This document shows positions 26,650 to 35,274 of a DNA stretch of 64,000 nt, piece after piece (positions within the stretch are counted from its first letter, which is position 1; each line of letters starts with the position of its first letter). The stretch is from assembly GCF_047300855.1 (NCBI RefSeq), contig NZ_CP170197.1, positions 1 through 64,000 on the forward strand, read 5' to 3'. A program made the position numbers and the translations under genes. The DNA is from Sulfuriferula sp047300855 (GTDB lineage: Bacteria > Pseudomonadota > Gammaproteobacteria > Burkholderiales > Sulfuriferulaceae). Under the pieces are notes generated by a model, which saw only the letters and a list, made by a program, of their open reading frames with translations, ran no database searches and had not been told where the DNA came from.

Positions 26650-26727
26650 GGCGAGTTCCTTGTTGTGTTGTTGGATTTTGATTTCAGTATAGTCAGAATC
26701 GTGTGGACAGGACTCGCCGCCGCTGCA

Positions 26728-26744
26728 TGCACCAACATTGGGCA
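26728..26744. promoter_or_regulatory. Possible NtrC-binding site upstream of glnA
   Basis: TGCACCAACATTGGGCA resembles the NtrC enhancer consensus TGCACC-N5-GGTGCA: the left half is exact and the right half matches at four of six bases. It lies about 190 bp upstream of the candidate sigma-54 promoter. ntrBC are encoded 2 kb downstream. Confidence 0.4.
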
Positions 26745-26914
26745 TTTAGATAAGGAGTTGCTCCAAAACAGGGCGTATTTTTTGTTTCAGAGATGAAAGC
26801 GCTTGTGGCACAATTGCCAATCTTGGGCGGCTGTTCTATGCAGACGTCCGGCACATGGCAATGTCAGCTACTTTGTTTCACCTGCTGAATAGACAATGGC
26901 AGGGATTTATTTTG

Positions 26915-26931
26915 CTGGCATGTTTTCTGCT
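26915..26931 (+). promoter_or_regulatory. Candidate sigma-54 promoter of glnA
   Basis: CTGGCATGTTTTCTGCT has the GG and GC doublets at the -24/-12 spacing of YTGGCAC-N5-TTGCW, with two mismatches. A transcript would start near 26942 and give a leader of about 57 bases before glnA. Confidence 0.45.
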
Positions 26932-26998
26932 CAAATATTGCCCCAGCAGAAAAGTGCACCCGGTTTTTATGCAAACGCAACTCAATGAGGAGATTTAA

Positions 26999-28408
26999 AT
27001 GGCGGTCGCCGATGTAATGAAAATGGTCAAAGAAAATGATGTGAAATTCGTTGACTTTCGTTTTACCGATACCCGTGGCAAAGAGCAGCATGTAAGCGTG
27101 CCTGTGAAACAGCTCAACGAAGAAAAATTCACCGACGGCCACGCTTTCGACGGTTCCTCCATCGCCGGCTGGAAAGGCATCCAGGCTTCCGACATGATCC
27201 TGATGCCGGATCCGGACAGTGCCCGCATGGATCCTTTCATGGACGAATCAACCTTGCTTCTGACCTGCGACGTGATTGAGCCGACCGATATGAAAGGCTA
27301 TGACCGTGACCCGCGCTCCATCGCCAAGCGCGGCGAAGCCTACCTCAAATCCACGGGGATTGGCGACACCGCTTATTTTGGCCCAGAGCCCGAATTCTTC
27401 ATTTTTGATTCCGTGAACTGGCATACCGACATGTCCGGCACCTCAGTCAAAATCAATTCCGAAGAGGCGGCCTGGAGTTCTGGCGAAAAGTACGAGGGCG
27501 GCAACATGGGCCATCGTCCAGGCGTAAAGGGCGGTTACTTCCCGGTTCCTCCTGTGGATAGCCTGCAAGATATCCGTTCCGCCATGTGCCTGGCGCTCGA
27601 AGACATGGGCGTGCCGGTAGAAGTGCATCACCATGAAGTTGCGACCGCCGGCCAGTGCGAAATTGGTACCATGTTCAGCACCCTGACCAAGCGCGCCGAC
27701 TGGACTCAGATACTCAAATACGTGGTGCAAAACGTTGCCCACGCCTACGGCAAAACCGCGACTTTTATGCCCAAGCCTATCGTTGGCGACAACGGTTCCG
27801 GCATGCATGTGCACCAATCCATCTGGAAAGACGGTAAAAACCTGTTTGCCGGCAATGGTTATGCCGGGCTGTCCGAAACCGCCCTGTACTATATTGGCGG
27901 TATTATCAAACATGCCAAGGCGCTGAATGCCATTACCAACCCGGGCACCAACTCATACAAGCGTTTGGTACCTGGCTTTGAGGCTCCGGTAATGCTGGCC
28001 TACTCTGCCAAAAACCGTTCTGCCTCGATTCGCATTCCGCATGTCGCCAGCGAAAAAGCACGCCGCATCGAGGTGCGCTTCCCGGATCCTTCCGCTAATC
28101 CTTACCTGGCCTTTACTGCGTTGATGATGGCGGGTCTGGACGGCATCCAGAACAAGATTCACCCAGGCGACGCTTCCGACAAAAATCTCTACGACCTGCC
28201 GCCGGAAGAAGAAGCCAAGATTCCGAAGGTATGCCACTCTCTGGAGATGGCGCTGGAAAATCTGGACAAGGACCGTGAGTTCCTGACGCGTGGTGGGGTA
28301 TTCTCCAATGAGATGATCGATGCCTACATCGAACTGAAAATGGAGGAGGTCACGCGTTTCCGCATGACCACCCATCCGGTCGAGTTTGAAATGTACTACT
28401 CCCTGTAA
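26999..28408 (+). CDS. glnA: Glutamine synthetase type I
   Basis: A 469-residue GSI-beta subunit that makes glutamine from glutamate, ammonia and ATP. Motifs include FDGSSIAGWKGI, FGPEPEFFIFDSV, the ATP-binding KPIVGDNGSGMHVHQS, RSASIRIPHV, and the adenylylation loop NLYDLPPEEE with the target tyrosine. The ATG follows TGAGGAGATTTAA. It ends in a strong terminator and is followed by ntrBC after one DUF4124 gene, consistent with nitrogen control. Confidence 0.98.
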   Translation: MAVADVMKMVKENDVKFVDFRFTDTRGKEQHVSVPVKQLNEEKFTDGHAFDGSSIAGWKGIQASDMILMPDPDSARMDPFMDESTLLLTCDVIEPTDMKGYDRDPRSIAKRGEAYLKSTGIGDTAYFGPEPEFFIFDSVNWHTDMSGTSVKINSEEAAWSSGEKYEGGNMGHRPGVKGGYFPVPPVDSLQDIRSAMCLALEDMGVPVEVHHHEVATAGQCEIGTMFSTLTKRADWTQILKYVVQNVAHAYGKTATFMPKPIVGDNGSGMHVHQSIWKDGKNLFAGNGYAGLSETALYYIGGIIKHAKALNAITNPGTNSYKRLVPGFEAPVMLAYSAKNRSASIRIPHVASEKARRIEVRFPDPSANPYLAFTALMMAGLDGIQNKIHPGDASDKNLYDLPPEEEAKIPKVCHSLEMALENLDKDREFLTRGGVFSNEMIDAYIELKMEEVTRFRMTTHPVEFEMYYSL

Positions 28409-28428
28409 ATCGGGGCTGTTACGTTAAT

Positions 28429-28457
28429 AAAGGGCGGGGTTTACCCGCCCTTTTTTT
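28429..28457 (+). terminator. Intrinsic terminator after glnA
   Basis: A GGGCGGG / CCCGCCC stem with a GTTTA loop is preceded by AAA and followed by seven T residues, a textbook Rho-independent terminator 20 bp after the glnA stop. Confidence 0.93.
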
Positions 28458-28545
28458 GTGCATCAATTGTTTGCGGCCTTCATTTGCCATAAACTCTCCG
28501 TTGTCCTGGCCGTTATAGTGTGTATGTCTTTTACCTGTTCTGGAT

Positions 28546-28995
28546 ATGAAAGCCGCCCTACTCATCATTGGTCTGATCGTCAGTCTTCCCGTCCACGCAG
28601 AAATTTACAAATATGTGGATGAATCTGGTCAAGTCACCTATACCAACCTGCCCAGGCGAGGTGCCAAACGACTGAATCTGGAGCCCGCGGAAACCACTGC
28701 AGCGCCTGCGCGCAAAAAGGAAGCCAGCACGCCGGCCAATTTCCCGCGCGTGGATAGCAATACGCAACGTAAGCGCGATGATTTGCGGCGCAGTGTATTG
28801 CAGGATGAGTTGCTCACCGAAGAACGCAATCTAGCAGAAGCGACCGCCGCGCAAAAGGCGGGTGAAGCGCTGCGCAGCGGCGAACAGGCTGGCAGTGCAA
28901 GCTGGCGCGCACGCACAGATAAATTGCGCGATATCGTCAAGCGCCATGAAGACAATATTCGCGCATTGAAAAAAGAGCTGGCCAGCATAAAATAA
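28546..28995 (+). CDS. DUF4124 domain protein
   Basis: A 149-residue exported protein with a signal peptide (MKAALLIIGLIVSLPVHA) and an N-terminal DUF4124 domain (EIYKYVDESGQVTYTNLPRRGAKRL). The C-terminal half (residues 75-148) is charged and predicted to be a coiled coil. It lies between glnA and ntrB. One of three DUF4124 proteins in the window; its role is unknown. Confidence 0.85.
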   Translation: MKAALLIIGLIVSLPVHAEIYKYVDESGQVTYTNLPRRGAKRLNLEPAETTAAPARKKEASTPANFPRVDSNTQRKRDDLRRSVLQDELLTEERNLAEATAAQKAGEALRSGEQAGSASWRARTDKLRDIVKRHEDNIRALKKELASIK

Positions 28996-29076
28996 TTGCA
29001 CGCTGCATTCCTGGCGCGTTAGTTGCTTGTTAAGGTGAATGCATTCACTCAAACTACCCCAACCCTACCCTTCACG

Positions 29077-30132
29077 ATGCATGTCATAGACAGTCAGTTA
29101 ATGGGTCTGGAGTACTTGGCCACTGCCGTGCTGGCACTGGATGCGGCACGCCAGGCATGTTATTTGAACCCCGCTGCAGAAAATTTGCTCGGGCTTTCCG
29201 CCAGTCAGGCGGGCGGCCTGTCGCTGGATACCTTGTTCAACTCGCCGAAGCAGTTACACGCGGCTCTCGATTACGCGCTTTCACACAATGCCAGTTTTAC
29301 CGAGCATGAGCTGGTCCTGGAAGTGAATGCTAACCGCCTGCAGGTGAGTTGTACGGTAACCCCGCTGGAAAATGCGCCGGTGGCATTCATGATCGAGTTC
29401 CACCCCATGGATCAGCAACTTAAAATTGCTCGCGATGAACGCATGCTGCTGCAACAGCAGGCCAATCGCGAACTGATCCGCAACCTCGCGCACGAGATCA
29501 AAAACCCACTGGGTGGCATCCGCGGTGCGGCGCAGTTGCTGGAGCATGAGCTGCCCAAGGAAACCCGGGAATATACGCAGGTTATCATCCAGGAGTCCGA
29601 CCGCCTGCAATCCCTGATGGATCGCTTGCTTACGCCACATCGTTTGCCTCAAATCAGCGCGGTAAATATTCTGGAAGTATTGGAACGGGTACGCAGCCTG
29701 GTGTTGGCGGAAACGCAGAGCGGGCTCACTATCCGGCGCGACTACGACACCAGTATTCCTGACATTACCGGCGACCGTGAGCAGCTGATCCAGGCCACGC
29801 TCAATATTGTGCGCAACGCAGTTCAGGCGTTGCACGGGAAAGGCGAGATTGTGCTGCGTACGCGCATTGCACGGCAGGTGACCCTGACCATGAAGCGCCA
29901 CCCGCTGGCGGTGCAAATCCAGATTATTGACAACGGTCCGGGAATCCCGGAATCGATACGCGAACGCATTTTTTATCCACTGGTGTCGGCCCGCGAAGGC
30001 GGCAGTGGTCTAGGCCTGACGCTGGCGCAAACGTTTGTGCACCAGCATCAAGGCACCATCGAGGCGGATAGCCGCCCTGGCCATACCTGCTTTACCCTGC
30101 TGCTGCCACTGGGGCAACAGCAGCAAAGTTAA
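29077..30132 (+). CDS. ntrB: Nitrogen regulation sensor kinase NtrB
   Basis: A cytoplasmic PAS-containing histidine kinase of about 351 residues that phosphorylates or dephosphorylates NtrC according to PII status. It has an N-terminal PAS domain (residues 8-120), the H-box NLAHEIKNPLGGIRGAAQLLEHEL, the N box NIVRNAVQAL and the G box GSGLGLTLAQTFVHQHQG. The start is uncertain: ATG 29077 is chosen, with ATG 29101 and a TTG at 29023 as alternatives, none with a strong ribosome-binding site. Confidence 0.93.
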   Translation: MHVIDSQLMGLEYLATAVLALDAARQACYLNPAAENLLGLSASQAGGLSLDTLFNSPKQLHAALDYALSHNASFTEHELVLEVNANRLQVSCTVTPLENAPVAFMIEFHPMDQQLKIARDERMLLQQQANRELIRNLAHEIKNPLGGIRGAAQLLEHELPKETREYTQVIIQESDRLQSLMDRLLTPHRLPQISAVNILEVLERVRSLVLAETQSGLTIRRDYDTSIPDITGDREQLIQATLNIVRNAVQALHGKGEIVLRTRIARQVTLTMKRHPLAVQIQIIDNGPGIPESIRERIFYPLVSAREGGSGLGLTLAQTFVHQHQGTIEADSRPGHTCFTLLLPLGQQQQS

Positions 30133-30145
30133 CTGACTATAAATT

Positions 30146-31555
30146 ATGATGAAACCTGTCTGGATTATCGACGACGACCGCTCCATTCGCTGGGTGTTTG
30201 AAAAAGCGCTCAAGCGAGAGGAGATCCCTTTCCTCAGCTTTTCTTCGGTGCAGGAAGCCGAGGCTGCACTGGAAAAAGACTCGCCGCAAGTGGTGGTGAG
30301 CGACATCCGCATGCCTGGCGCTTCCGGGCTTGATTTGCTGCAGCAGCTCAAAGCACGCTATCCGCGTCTCCCGGTTATTATCATGACCGCCTACTCGGAT
30401 CTCGAATCCGCCGTCGCGGCTTTTCAGGGCGGCGCATTCGAATATCTGCCCAAGCCATTCGATGTGGATCACGCTATCGAGCTGATTCGTCGCGCCATCG
30501 ACGAGAGCCAGCGCGAAGATGAAGCTGCCGCGCCCAGCGAGGCGGTGCCGGAAATCCTCGGTCAGGCGCCCGCCATGCAGGAGGTATTTCGCGCCATTGG
30601 TCGGCTTTCGCAATCGCACACCACGGTGCTGATTACCGGCGAATCCGGCAGCGGCAAGGAGCTGGTTGCATCAGCACTGCACCGCCACAGCCCGCGTGCA
30701 GCCAAGCCCTTCATTGCGCTGAATACCGCAGCGATCCCTAGGGATTTGCTGGAATCCGAATTATTCGGCCATGAGCGCGGCGCCTTTACCGGTGCGCAAG
30801 CCCAGCGTCGCGGCCGGTTTGAGCAGGCCGACGGCGGCACTCTGTTCCTGGATGAAATCGGCGACATGCCCCCCGAGTTGCAAACCCGTCTGCTGCGGGT
30901 GCTGGCGGATGGACAGTTTTATCGTGTGGGTGGCCATCAACCGATCAAGGTGAATGTACGGGTGATTGCTGCCACCCACCAGGATCTGGACAACCGGGTA
31001 AAGGAGGGTCTGTTCCGGGAGGATCTCTACCATCGCCTGAATGTGATCCGACTGCGGTTGCCCGCGCTGCGCGAACGCAGCGAGGACATTCCCATTCTGG
31101 CACGGCATTTTTTGCAAAAAACGGCACGCGAACAAGGCGTGGAACCCAAAAAGCTCTCCGATGCGGCGCTCAAGCATCTGAGTCACCTGGCGTGGAGCGG
31201 CAACGTACGCCAATTGGAAAATGTCTGCCATTGGCTCACCGTGATGGCACCCGGGCAGAATATTGATGTGGCTGATTTGCCGCCCGAGTTGCTTGGCTCA
31301 GGGGGGCTGGCTCCAGCTGGAGGCAACTGGGCGCAGTCGTTGGCGCGCGAGGCAGATGCTGCCCTGGGGCGTGGTGAAGTGGGGATTATCGAAGGGCTCA
31401 CCCAGGAATTCGAAAAAACCCTGATCACCGTTGCGCTCAAGCACACCGGCGGTCGGCGCATCGAGGCAGCCAATCTGTTGGGTCTGGGGCGCAATACCCT
31501 GACACGCAAGATTCAGGACTTGGGTCTGGAAAGCAAAGACACGCCCGGGGAATAA
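30146..31555 (+). CDS. ntrC: Nitrogen regulation response regulator NtrC
   Basis: A 469-residue sigma-54 activator. The receiver domain has IDDDRSIRWVFEKAL and phospho-Asp in VVVSDIRMPGASG; the AAA+ domain has Walker A GESGSGKELVASALH, the sigma-54 contact loop GAFTGA, and Walker B GGTLFLDEIGDMP; the C-terminus is a Fis-type DNA-binding helix (RRIEAANLLGLGRNTLTRKIQDLGL). It begins 13 bp after ntrB. It would act on the glnA promoter upstream. Confidence 0.97.
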   Translation: MMKPVWIIDDDRSIRWVFEKALKREEIPFLSFSSVQEAEAALEKDSPQVVVSDIRMPGASGLDLLQQLKARYPRLPVIIMTAYSDLESAVAAFQGGAFEYLPKPFDVDHAIELIRRAIDESQREDEAAAPSEAVPEILGQAPAMQEVFRAIGRLSQSHTTVLITGESGSGKELVASALHRHSPRAAKPFIALNTAAIPRDLLESELFGHERGAFTGAQAQRRGRFEQADGGTLFLDEIGDMPPELQTRLLRVLADGQFYRVGGHQPIKVNVRVIAATHQDLDNRVKEGLFREDLYHRLNVIRLRLPALRERSEDIPILARHFLQKTAREQGVEPKKLSDAALKHLSHLAWSGNVRQLENVCHWLTVMAPGQNIDVADLPPELLGSGGLAPAGGNWAQSLAREADAALGRGEVGIIEGLTQEFEKTLITVALKHTGGRRIEAANLLGLGRNTLTRKIQDLGLESKDTPGE

Positions 31556-31594
31556 TCCGGCCGCACAACCTGAAGAATATGTTCAGTAAGGGTT

Positions 31595-32272
31595 TCAGGA
31601 AATACGGCCCAGCGCATCGGGTTTGAGCACGACGACAGTTTCAGCATTGACCTCGATCAAGCCTTCGTCACGTAGCTTGGACAGGATGCGCGACAGCGTC
31701 TCCGGCTGGATACCGAGTAGCGAGGCGATGGTTTGCTTGGATGCCGGCAGTCGAATCGTGCGGGTATCTGCACTTTTTTGCGCCGGCTGCGCCAGCAGGT
31801 ACTGAGCAAAGCGTTGCACGCCGGTTTGCAGCGTGAGGCGATCGATTTCCGTCACCAGGCCGTGCACGCGTCGACTCATTGCGGCCAGAAGCGCCAGGCA
31901 TAAATCCGTATTGCCGCGCAGCAGACCCATGAAAAAACCGGCGTCGAAGGCAATCAACCGCGTCGGCTCCAGAGCCGACGCGTGGACCGGGTAGCGCCCG
32001 CCCATGAACATCACTGCCTCGGCGAATAGATGCTCGCGTCCGATCAGTTCCATGACGTGTTTCTGCCCATCTTCCGCAAGCAGAAACAGCTTCATCGTCC
32101 CTGTTTTGACCAGATAAAACCGGTTGCCCGGATCATTTTTTGCGAACAGCGGTGCGCCGGCGTCCAGCTCGCGCCAGCACGCACGCTCCGCGATTTGTGC
32201 AAGCAGCTCTCGATCCAGATCGCGGAACAGGTAAGCGAGGCGGAAATCCTTGATATCGGGTGTAGTTGGCAT
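31595..32272 (-). CDS. Crp/Fnr family regulator, Dnr-like
   Basis: A 225-residue regulator with an N-terminal cyclic-nucleotide-binding-like domain and a C-terminal winged helix (LPASKQTIASLLGIQPETLSRILSKLRDEGLI). The recognition helix carries E-x-x-S-R (PETLSR), the residue set by which FNR-type proteins read TTGAT half-sites. There is no N-terminal cysteine cluster, so it is not a [4Fe-4S] FNR; haem-dependent NO sensing as in Dnr/NnrR is the likely mode by family analogy. A perfect TTGAT-N4-ATCAA box lies 7 bp upstream of its start. Confidence 0.9.
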   Translation of the reverse strand: MPTTPDIKDFRLAYLFRDLDRELLAQIAERACWRELDAGAPLFAKNDPGNRFYLVKTGTMKLFLLAEDGQKHVMELIGREHLFAEAVMFMGGRYPVHASALEPTRLIAFDAGFFMGLLRGNTDLCLALLAAMSRRVHGLVTEIDRLTLQTGVQRFAQYLLAQPAQKSADTRTIRLPASKQTIASLLGIQPETLSRILSKLRDEGLIEVNAETVVVLKPDALGRIS

Positions 32273-32278
32273 GGGCGT

Positions 32279-32292
32279 TTGATCTAGATCAA
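32279..32292. promoter_or_regulatory. FNR/DNR box TTGATCTAGATCAA
   Basis: A perfect 14-bp palindrome identical to the FNR/DNR consensus TTGAT-N4-ATCAA. It sits between the divergent regulator and the CcoN/NnrS-like gene. A site centred at -41.5 would place the plus-strand transcription start near 32327, about 32 bases before the first gene. Its position 7-20 bp before the regulator start also suggests autoregulation. Confidence 0.88.
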
Positions 32293-32358
32293 GGTATTAA
32301 CAAAACAAACCGGGTAAGTTGGTGTCACAATCATCACAGGTGTTACTGGAGTCCCTTC

Positions 32359-32754
32359 ATGCACAAGCGCAATCGCTGGTTTGTAACTATTTCTCTCATG
32401 TATGGCCTGCTAGGCGGTTTGGTTGCGCTGATCCATTTGAGCTTCCCGGGACTGATCCCCGGCAACGTGGCGCGCATGCACGGCCACATCATGCTGCTCG
32501 GCTTCATCCTGATGATGATCTACGGCGTCGCCCTGCATGTGCTGCCGCGCTTTTCCGGTAATGCATTGTATTCCGAGCGCATGGCGAACTGGCAGCTCTA
32601 TCTTGCCAACGCCGGATTGCCGCTCATGATAGTCGGTTGGCTGGCCCTGCTCAATTGGCTGGTGCTGGTGGGCGGCGCGATCGTTTATGCCGCCATTATA
32701 CTGTTCGGCGTCAATATGCTGTTCACCGTCAAGCCTCATGGGCCCTGGAGATAA
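32359..32754 (+). CDS. Small CcoN/NnrS-like membrane protein
   Basis: A 131-residue integral membrane protein with about four transmembrane helices, from the ATG at 32359 preceded by CTGGAGTCC. Residues 41-67 (HGHIMLLGFILMMIYGVALHVLPRFSGN, listed in two blocks around Ile 50) contain His41, His43 and His60, a pattern like the haem/copper region of CcoN-type oxidase subunit I and NnrS proteins. It is far too short to be an oxidase. It opens an FNR-box-controlled cluster and shares its core motif with the fusion protein two genes downstream. Confidence 0.85.
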   Translation: MHKRNRWFVTISLMYGLLGGLVALIHLSFPGLIPGNVARMHGHIMLLGFILMMIYGVALHVLPRFSGNALYSERMANWQLYLANAGLPLMIVGWLALLNWLVLVGGAIVYAAIILFGVNMLFTVKPHGPWR

Positions 32755-32757
32755 ATC

Positions 32758-33204
32758 ATGTCCGAACACCGCGGCTGCGAACTGCCGGAAGACCTCTACT
32801 ACGATCTGGATTACGTCTGGGTGCGGCCGGAAGAAGACGGCACCTACACCATCGGCCTCACCGACCCGTCGCAGACCATGTCGGGCAAGGTCCAGTATGT
32901 ATGGATCAAGGACGTTGGCACCCATCGCGAATGGAAAAAACCGATGGCACGGCTGGAGTCGGGCAAGTGGGCGGGCGGCATCCCGGCACCCTTCCCCGGC
33001 GTGATCGTGGCGCGCAACGAGACGGTATTGGCCAACCCCAACCTGATCAACATCGATCCCTACCACGACGCCTGGCTGGTGCGCATGAAACCGGACGACC
33101 CGAGCACCGCATTGACCCATCTCACCACCGGCAACGCCGCACAGGAAGCGCTCAAGGCGTGGATAGAACGTTATGACGTGCAGTGCATGCGCTGCCAGGA
33201 TTAG
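32758..33204 (+). CDS. GcvH-like lipoyl carrier protein with C-terminal CxxC
   Basis: A 148-residue GcvH-fold protein. The lipoyl-lysine motif ESGK is kept at residues 67-70 (Lys70), followed by the IPAPFPGVIVARNE hairpin seen in glycine-cleavage H proteins. The early YYDLDYVWVRPEEDGTYTIGLTD block also fits GcvH. Unusual is the C-terminus, which ends in CMRCQD, a CxxC motif at residues 143-146. There are no other glycine-cleavage genes nearby; neighbours are NnrS-like, thioredoxin-like and hemerythrin genes. A dedicated redox role is inferred. Confidence 0.88.
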   Translation: MSEHRGCELPEDLYYDLDYVWVRPEEDGTYTIGLTDPSQTMSGKVQYVWIKDVGTHREWKKPMARLESGKWAGGIPAPFPGVIVARNETVLANPNLINIDPYHDAWLVRMKPDDPSTALTHLTTGNAAQEALKAWIERYDVQCMRCQD

Positions 33205-33212
33205 GAACAAAC

Positions 33213-33923
33213 ATGAAAGTCGAATTGCTGGTTTCGGAATGGTGCGCTTCCTGCCATCAGTCAGAAAAAATCTGGCGCGAGGTGGCCGAAGAAAAGGATA
33301 TCGAATTCGCGGTGCTGGATATGGGCCAGCCAGAGGGGCGCGCCCTGGTGAGCCGGCTGCGCCTGAAAACCATCCCGGCGGTGGTGATCGACGGCGAATT
33401 GAAGGGCATCGGCGTACAAACCTTTGCCGAAGCGCGTGCCTGGGTGGCGGCCGCACCCGCCAAGCAGAAAACCGATATGCAGCACGCTGGCCTCACGCTG
33501 TCGCTGGATAATCGCCTGTTCATGCTGGGGGCCATGGTCTATCTGATGCTGGGCGGGCTGGGGCTGGCCATTAATGGCACCCTGCTGACCGACGGCCCGG
33601 CGCGTCCGGTGGCGCTGCATCTGATCACGGTGGGCTTCATGCTGATGCTGATATATGGACTGGCCGCGCATATGCTGCCGCGGTTTACCGGCAACCCCAT
33701 CCTGATGGGGGTGTGGCCCTGGCTACAGATGGGGCTGGTGCATGCCGGGTTGCTGGCTTACAGCGCCGGTTTCCTGTTGGGTGTTTATCCGGTGATCATC
33801 GCCGGCGGTGCGCTGATCTGGCTGTCGCTGCTGGTTTTTGCGGTGCGCATCTGGCCGGTGCTATGGCCCAAGCCGCGCAACAACGGCACGGTCATCCCGC
33901 TACATATTCAACCGGGGGAGTAG
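33213..33923 (+). CDS. Thioredoxin domain fused to CcoN/NnrS-like membrane domain
   Basis: A 236-residue fusion from the ATG at 33213 with AGGAAC upstream. Residues 1-80 form a small thioredoxin/glutaredoxin-like domain (SEWCASCHQ, Cys11 and Cys14; TIPAVVID with the cis-proline at 55). Residues 100-220 hold four predicted transmembrane helices with LHLITVGFMLMLIYGLAAHM and LPRFTGN, paralogous to the motif in the first gene of the cluster (His136, His153). The combination suggests electron transfer between a cytoplasmic thiol and a membrane metal or haem centre; that is inference. Confidence 0.88.
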   Translation: MKVELLVSEWCASCHQSEKIWREVAEEKDIEFAVLDMGQPEGRALVSRLRLKTIPAVVIDGELKGIGVQTFAEARAWVAAAPAKQKTDMQHAGLTLSLDNRLFMLGAMVYLMLGGLGLAINGTLLTDGPARPVALHLITVGFMLMLIYGLAAHMLPRFTGNPILMGVWPWLQMGLVHAGLLAYSAGFLLGVYPVIIAGGALIWLSLLVFAVRIWPVLWPKPRNNGTVIPLHIQPGE

Positions 33924-33929
33924 CAAACC

Positions 33930-34442
33930 ATGCAACTTATGCCCAAACCAGCGCCAGGATTCGATGACCCGTTAGGCCTGCTGCGCGCCTGTCATGAACG
34001 CATCCTCGGCCATTGCGATACGCTGGAACGGCTGGTATCGCATTTGCGACAACACGGTGCGGATCAGGATGCGCAGCTGGCGGCGGCACGCATTCTGCGC
34101 TATTTCCAGGTGGGAGCACCACTGCATCACGAAGATGAAGAGCGTGATCTGTTTCCGGCACTGCGCGCTCATTCCGCTTTTCCGGCCATCCAGCATCGGA
34201 CGCTGGAAAACCTGATGGCCCAGCATCGCGAACTGGACAAGCTATGGATACAACTGGAGGCAGCTTTGCAGAGCATTTCCGCAGGCGCACCAGCCGACCT
34301 CACTGCACAGTCCTACGTGGCGCTGACGCGCGCGCATATTGCCGTGGAAGAGCGCGAAATCTTTCCGCTGGCCGAGCGTTATCTGGATGCGGCGGCGCTG
34401 ATCGCTCTGAGCCACGCCATGCGGGCGCGCAGGCAAACGTAA
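33930..34442 (+). CDS. Hemerythrin HHE domain protein
   Basis: A 170-residue four-helix hemerythrin-like protein with the di-iron ligand pattern: His22 or His28 (CHERILGHCD), HHEDEERDLFP (His66/67 and Glu70/71), QHRELD (His99) and HIAVEEREIFP (His136, Glu140). Family members bind O2 or NO or repair iron-sulfur clusters (YtfE-like). It is last in the Fnr-box cluster, 6 bp after the fusion gene, which fits a nitrosative-stress function. Confidence 0.92.
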   Translation: MQLMPKPAPGFDDPLGLLRACHERILGHCDTLERLVSHLRQHGADQDAQLAAARILRYFQVGAPLHHEDEERDLFPALRAHSAFPAIQHRTLENLMAQHRELDKLWIQLEAALQSISAGAPADLTAQSYVALTRAHIAVEEREIFPLAERYLDAAALIALSHAMRARRQT

Positions 34443-34459
34443 CGCAATACGGCTATCCG

Positions 34460-35227
34460 CTATCCAGCCAGTTCCGCCACTACCGGCGCATGGTCGGAGG
34501 GGCGTTCCAGCTTGCGCAGGTCCTTGTCCACGACGCATCCGGTACAGCTGGGTGCCAGGGTGTCGGAGAGCAGGATATGGTCAATGCGCAGCCCCATGTT
34601 GCGTCGGAACGCCGCCATGCGGTAATCCCACCAGCTGAAGGTCTGTTCCGGCTGATCGAACAAGCGAAAGCTGTCTTTCAGCCCCAGCGCTAGCAGTTCG
34701 CGCCAGGCCGCGCGTTCGGGTTCGGAGACCAGTACCGAGCCCGCCCATGCCGCCGGGTCGTGCACGTCACGGTCTTCGGGGGCGATGTTGTAATCGCCCA
34801 GCACGATCAGTTTCGGGTAGCGCGTCAGCTCGTCCCGGAGCAGCCTGGTGAGTGCCTGCAGCCAGGCCAGCTTGTATTGATACTTATCTGAATCCACGCT
34901 TTGACCATTGGGTACATACACGCAGATTACCCGCATGCCATCCACTGTGGCAGCAAGGACGCGTTGCTGCAGATCATCGTAACCTGCAATGCCTGCAGCC
35001 ACGTCCAGCAAGGGTTGCTTACTGAGAATGGCCACCCCATTGTAGGTTTTTTGTCCTGCATACACGACCTGATACCCGGCGGCCGCGATTTCGGCACAGG
35101 GAAATTTCCCATCCTCCAGCTTGGTTTCCTGCAGGCATACCACGTCGGGCTGACGCGCAGCCAGCCAGTCGAGCAAATGCGGCAGACGAACCTTGAGGGA
35201 GTTGACGTTCCAGGTAGCTATTTTCAT
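34460..35227 (-). CDS. xth: Exodeoxyribonuclease III
   Basis: A 255-residue Mg-dependent AP endonuclease/3'-5' exonuclease. The N-terminal MKIATWNVNSLKVRLPHLLDWL, the catalytic Glu in CLQETKLED, VYVPNGQ, LGDYNIAPEDRDVHDP and the C-terminal active-site SDHAPVVAEL are all present. It is convergent with the hemerythrin gene. Confidence 0.96.
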   Translation of the reverse strand: MKIATWNVNSLKVRLPHLLDWLAARQPDVVCLQETKLEDGKFPCAEIAAAGYQVVYAGQKTYNGVAILSKQPLLDVAAGIAGYDDLQQRVLAATVDGMRVICVYVPNGQSVDSDKYQYKLAWLQALTRLLRDELTRYPKLIVLGDYNIAPEDRDVHDPAAWAGSVLVSEPERAAWRELLALGLKDSFRLFDQPEQTFSWWDYRMAAFRRNMGLRIDHILLSDTLAPSCTGCVVDKDLRKLERPSDHAPVVAELAG

Positions 35228-35274
35228 AAATGGCGCAAATTATTTGCCCTGCCCAAAACCGCGCTTTTACGAGG

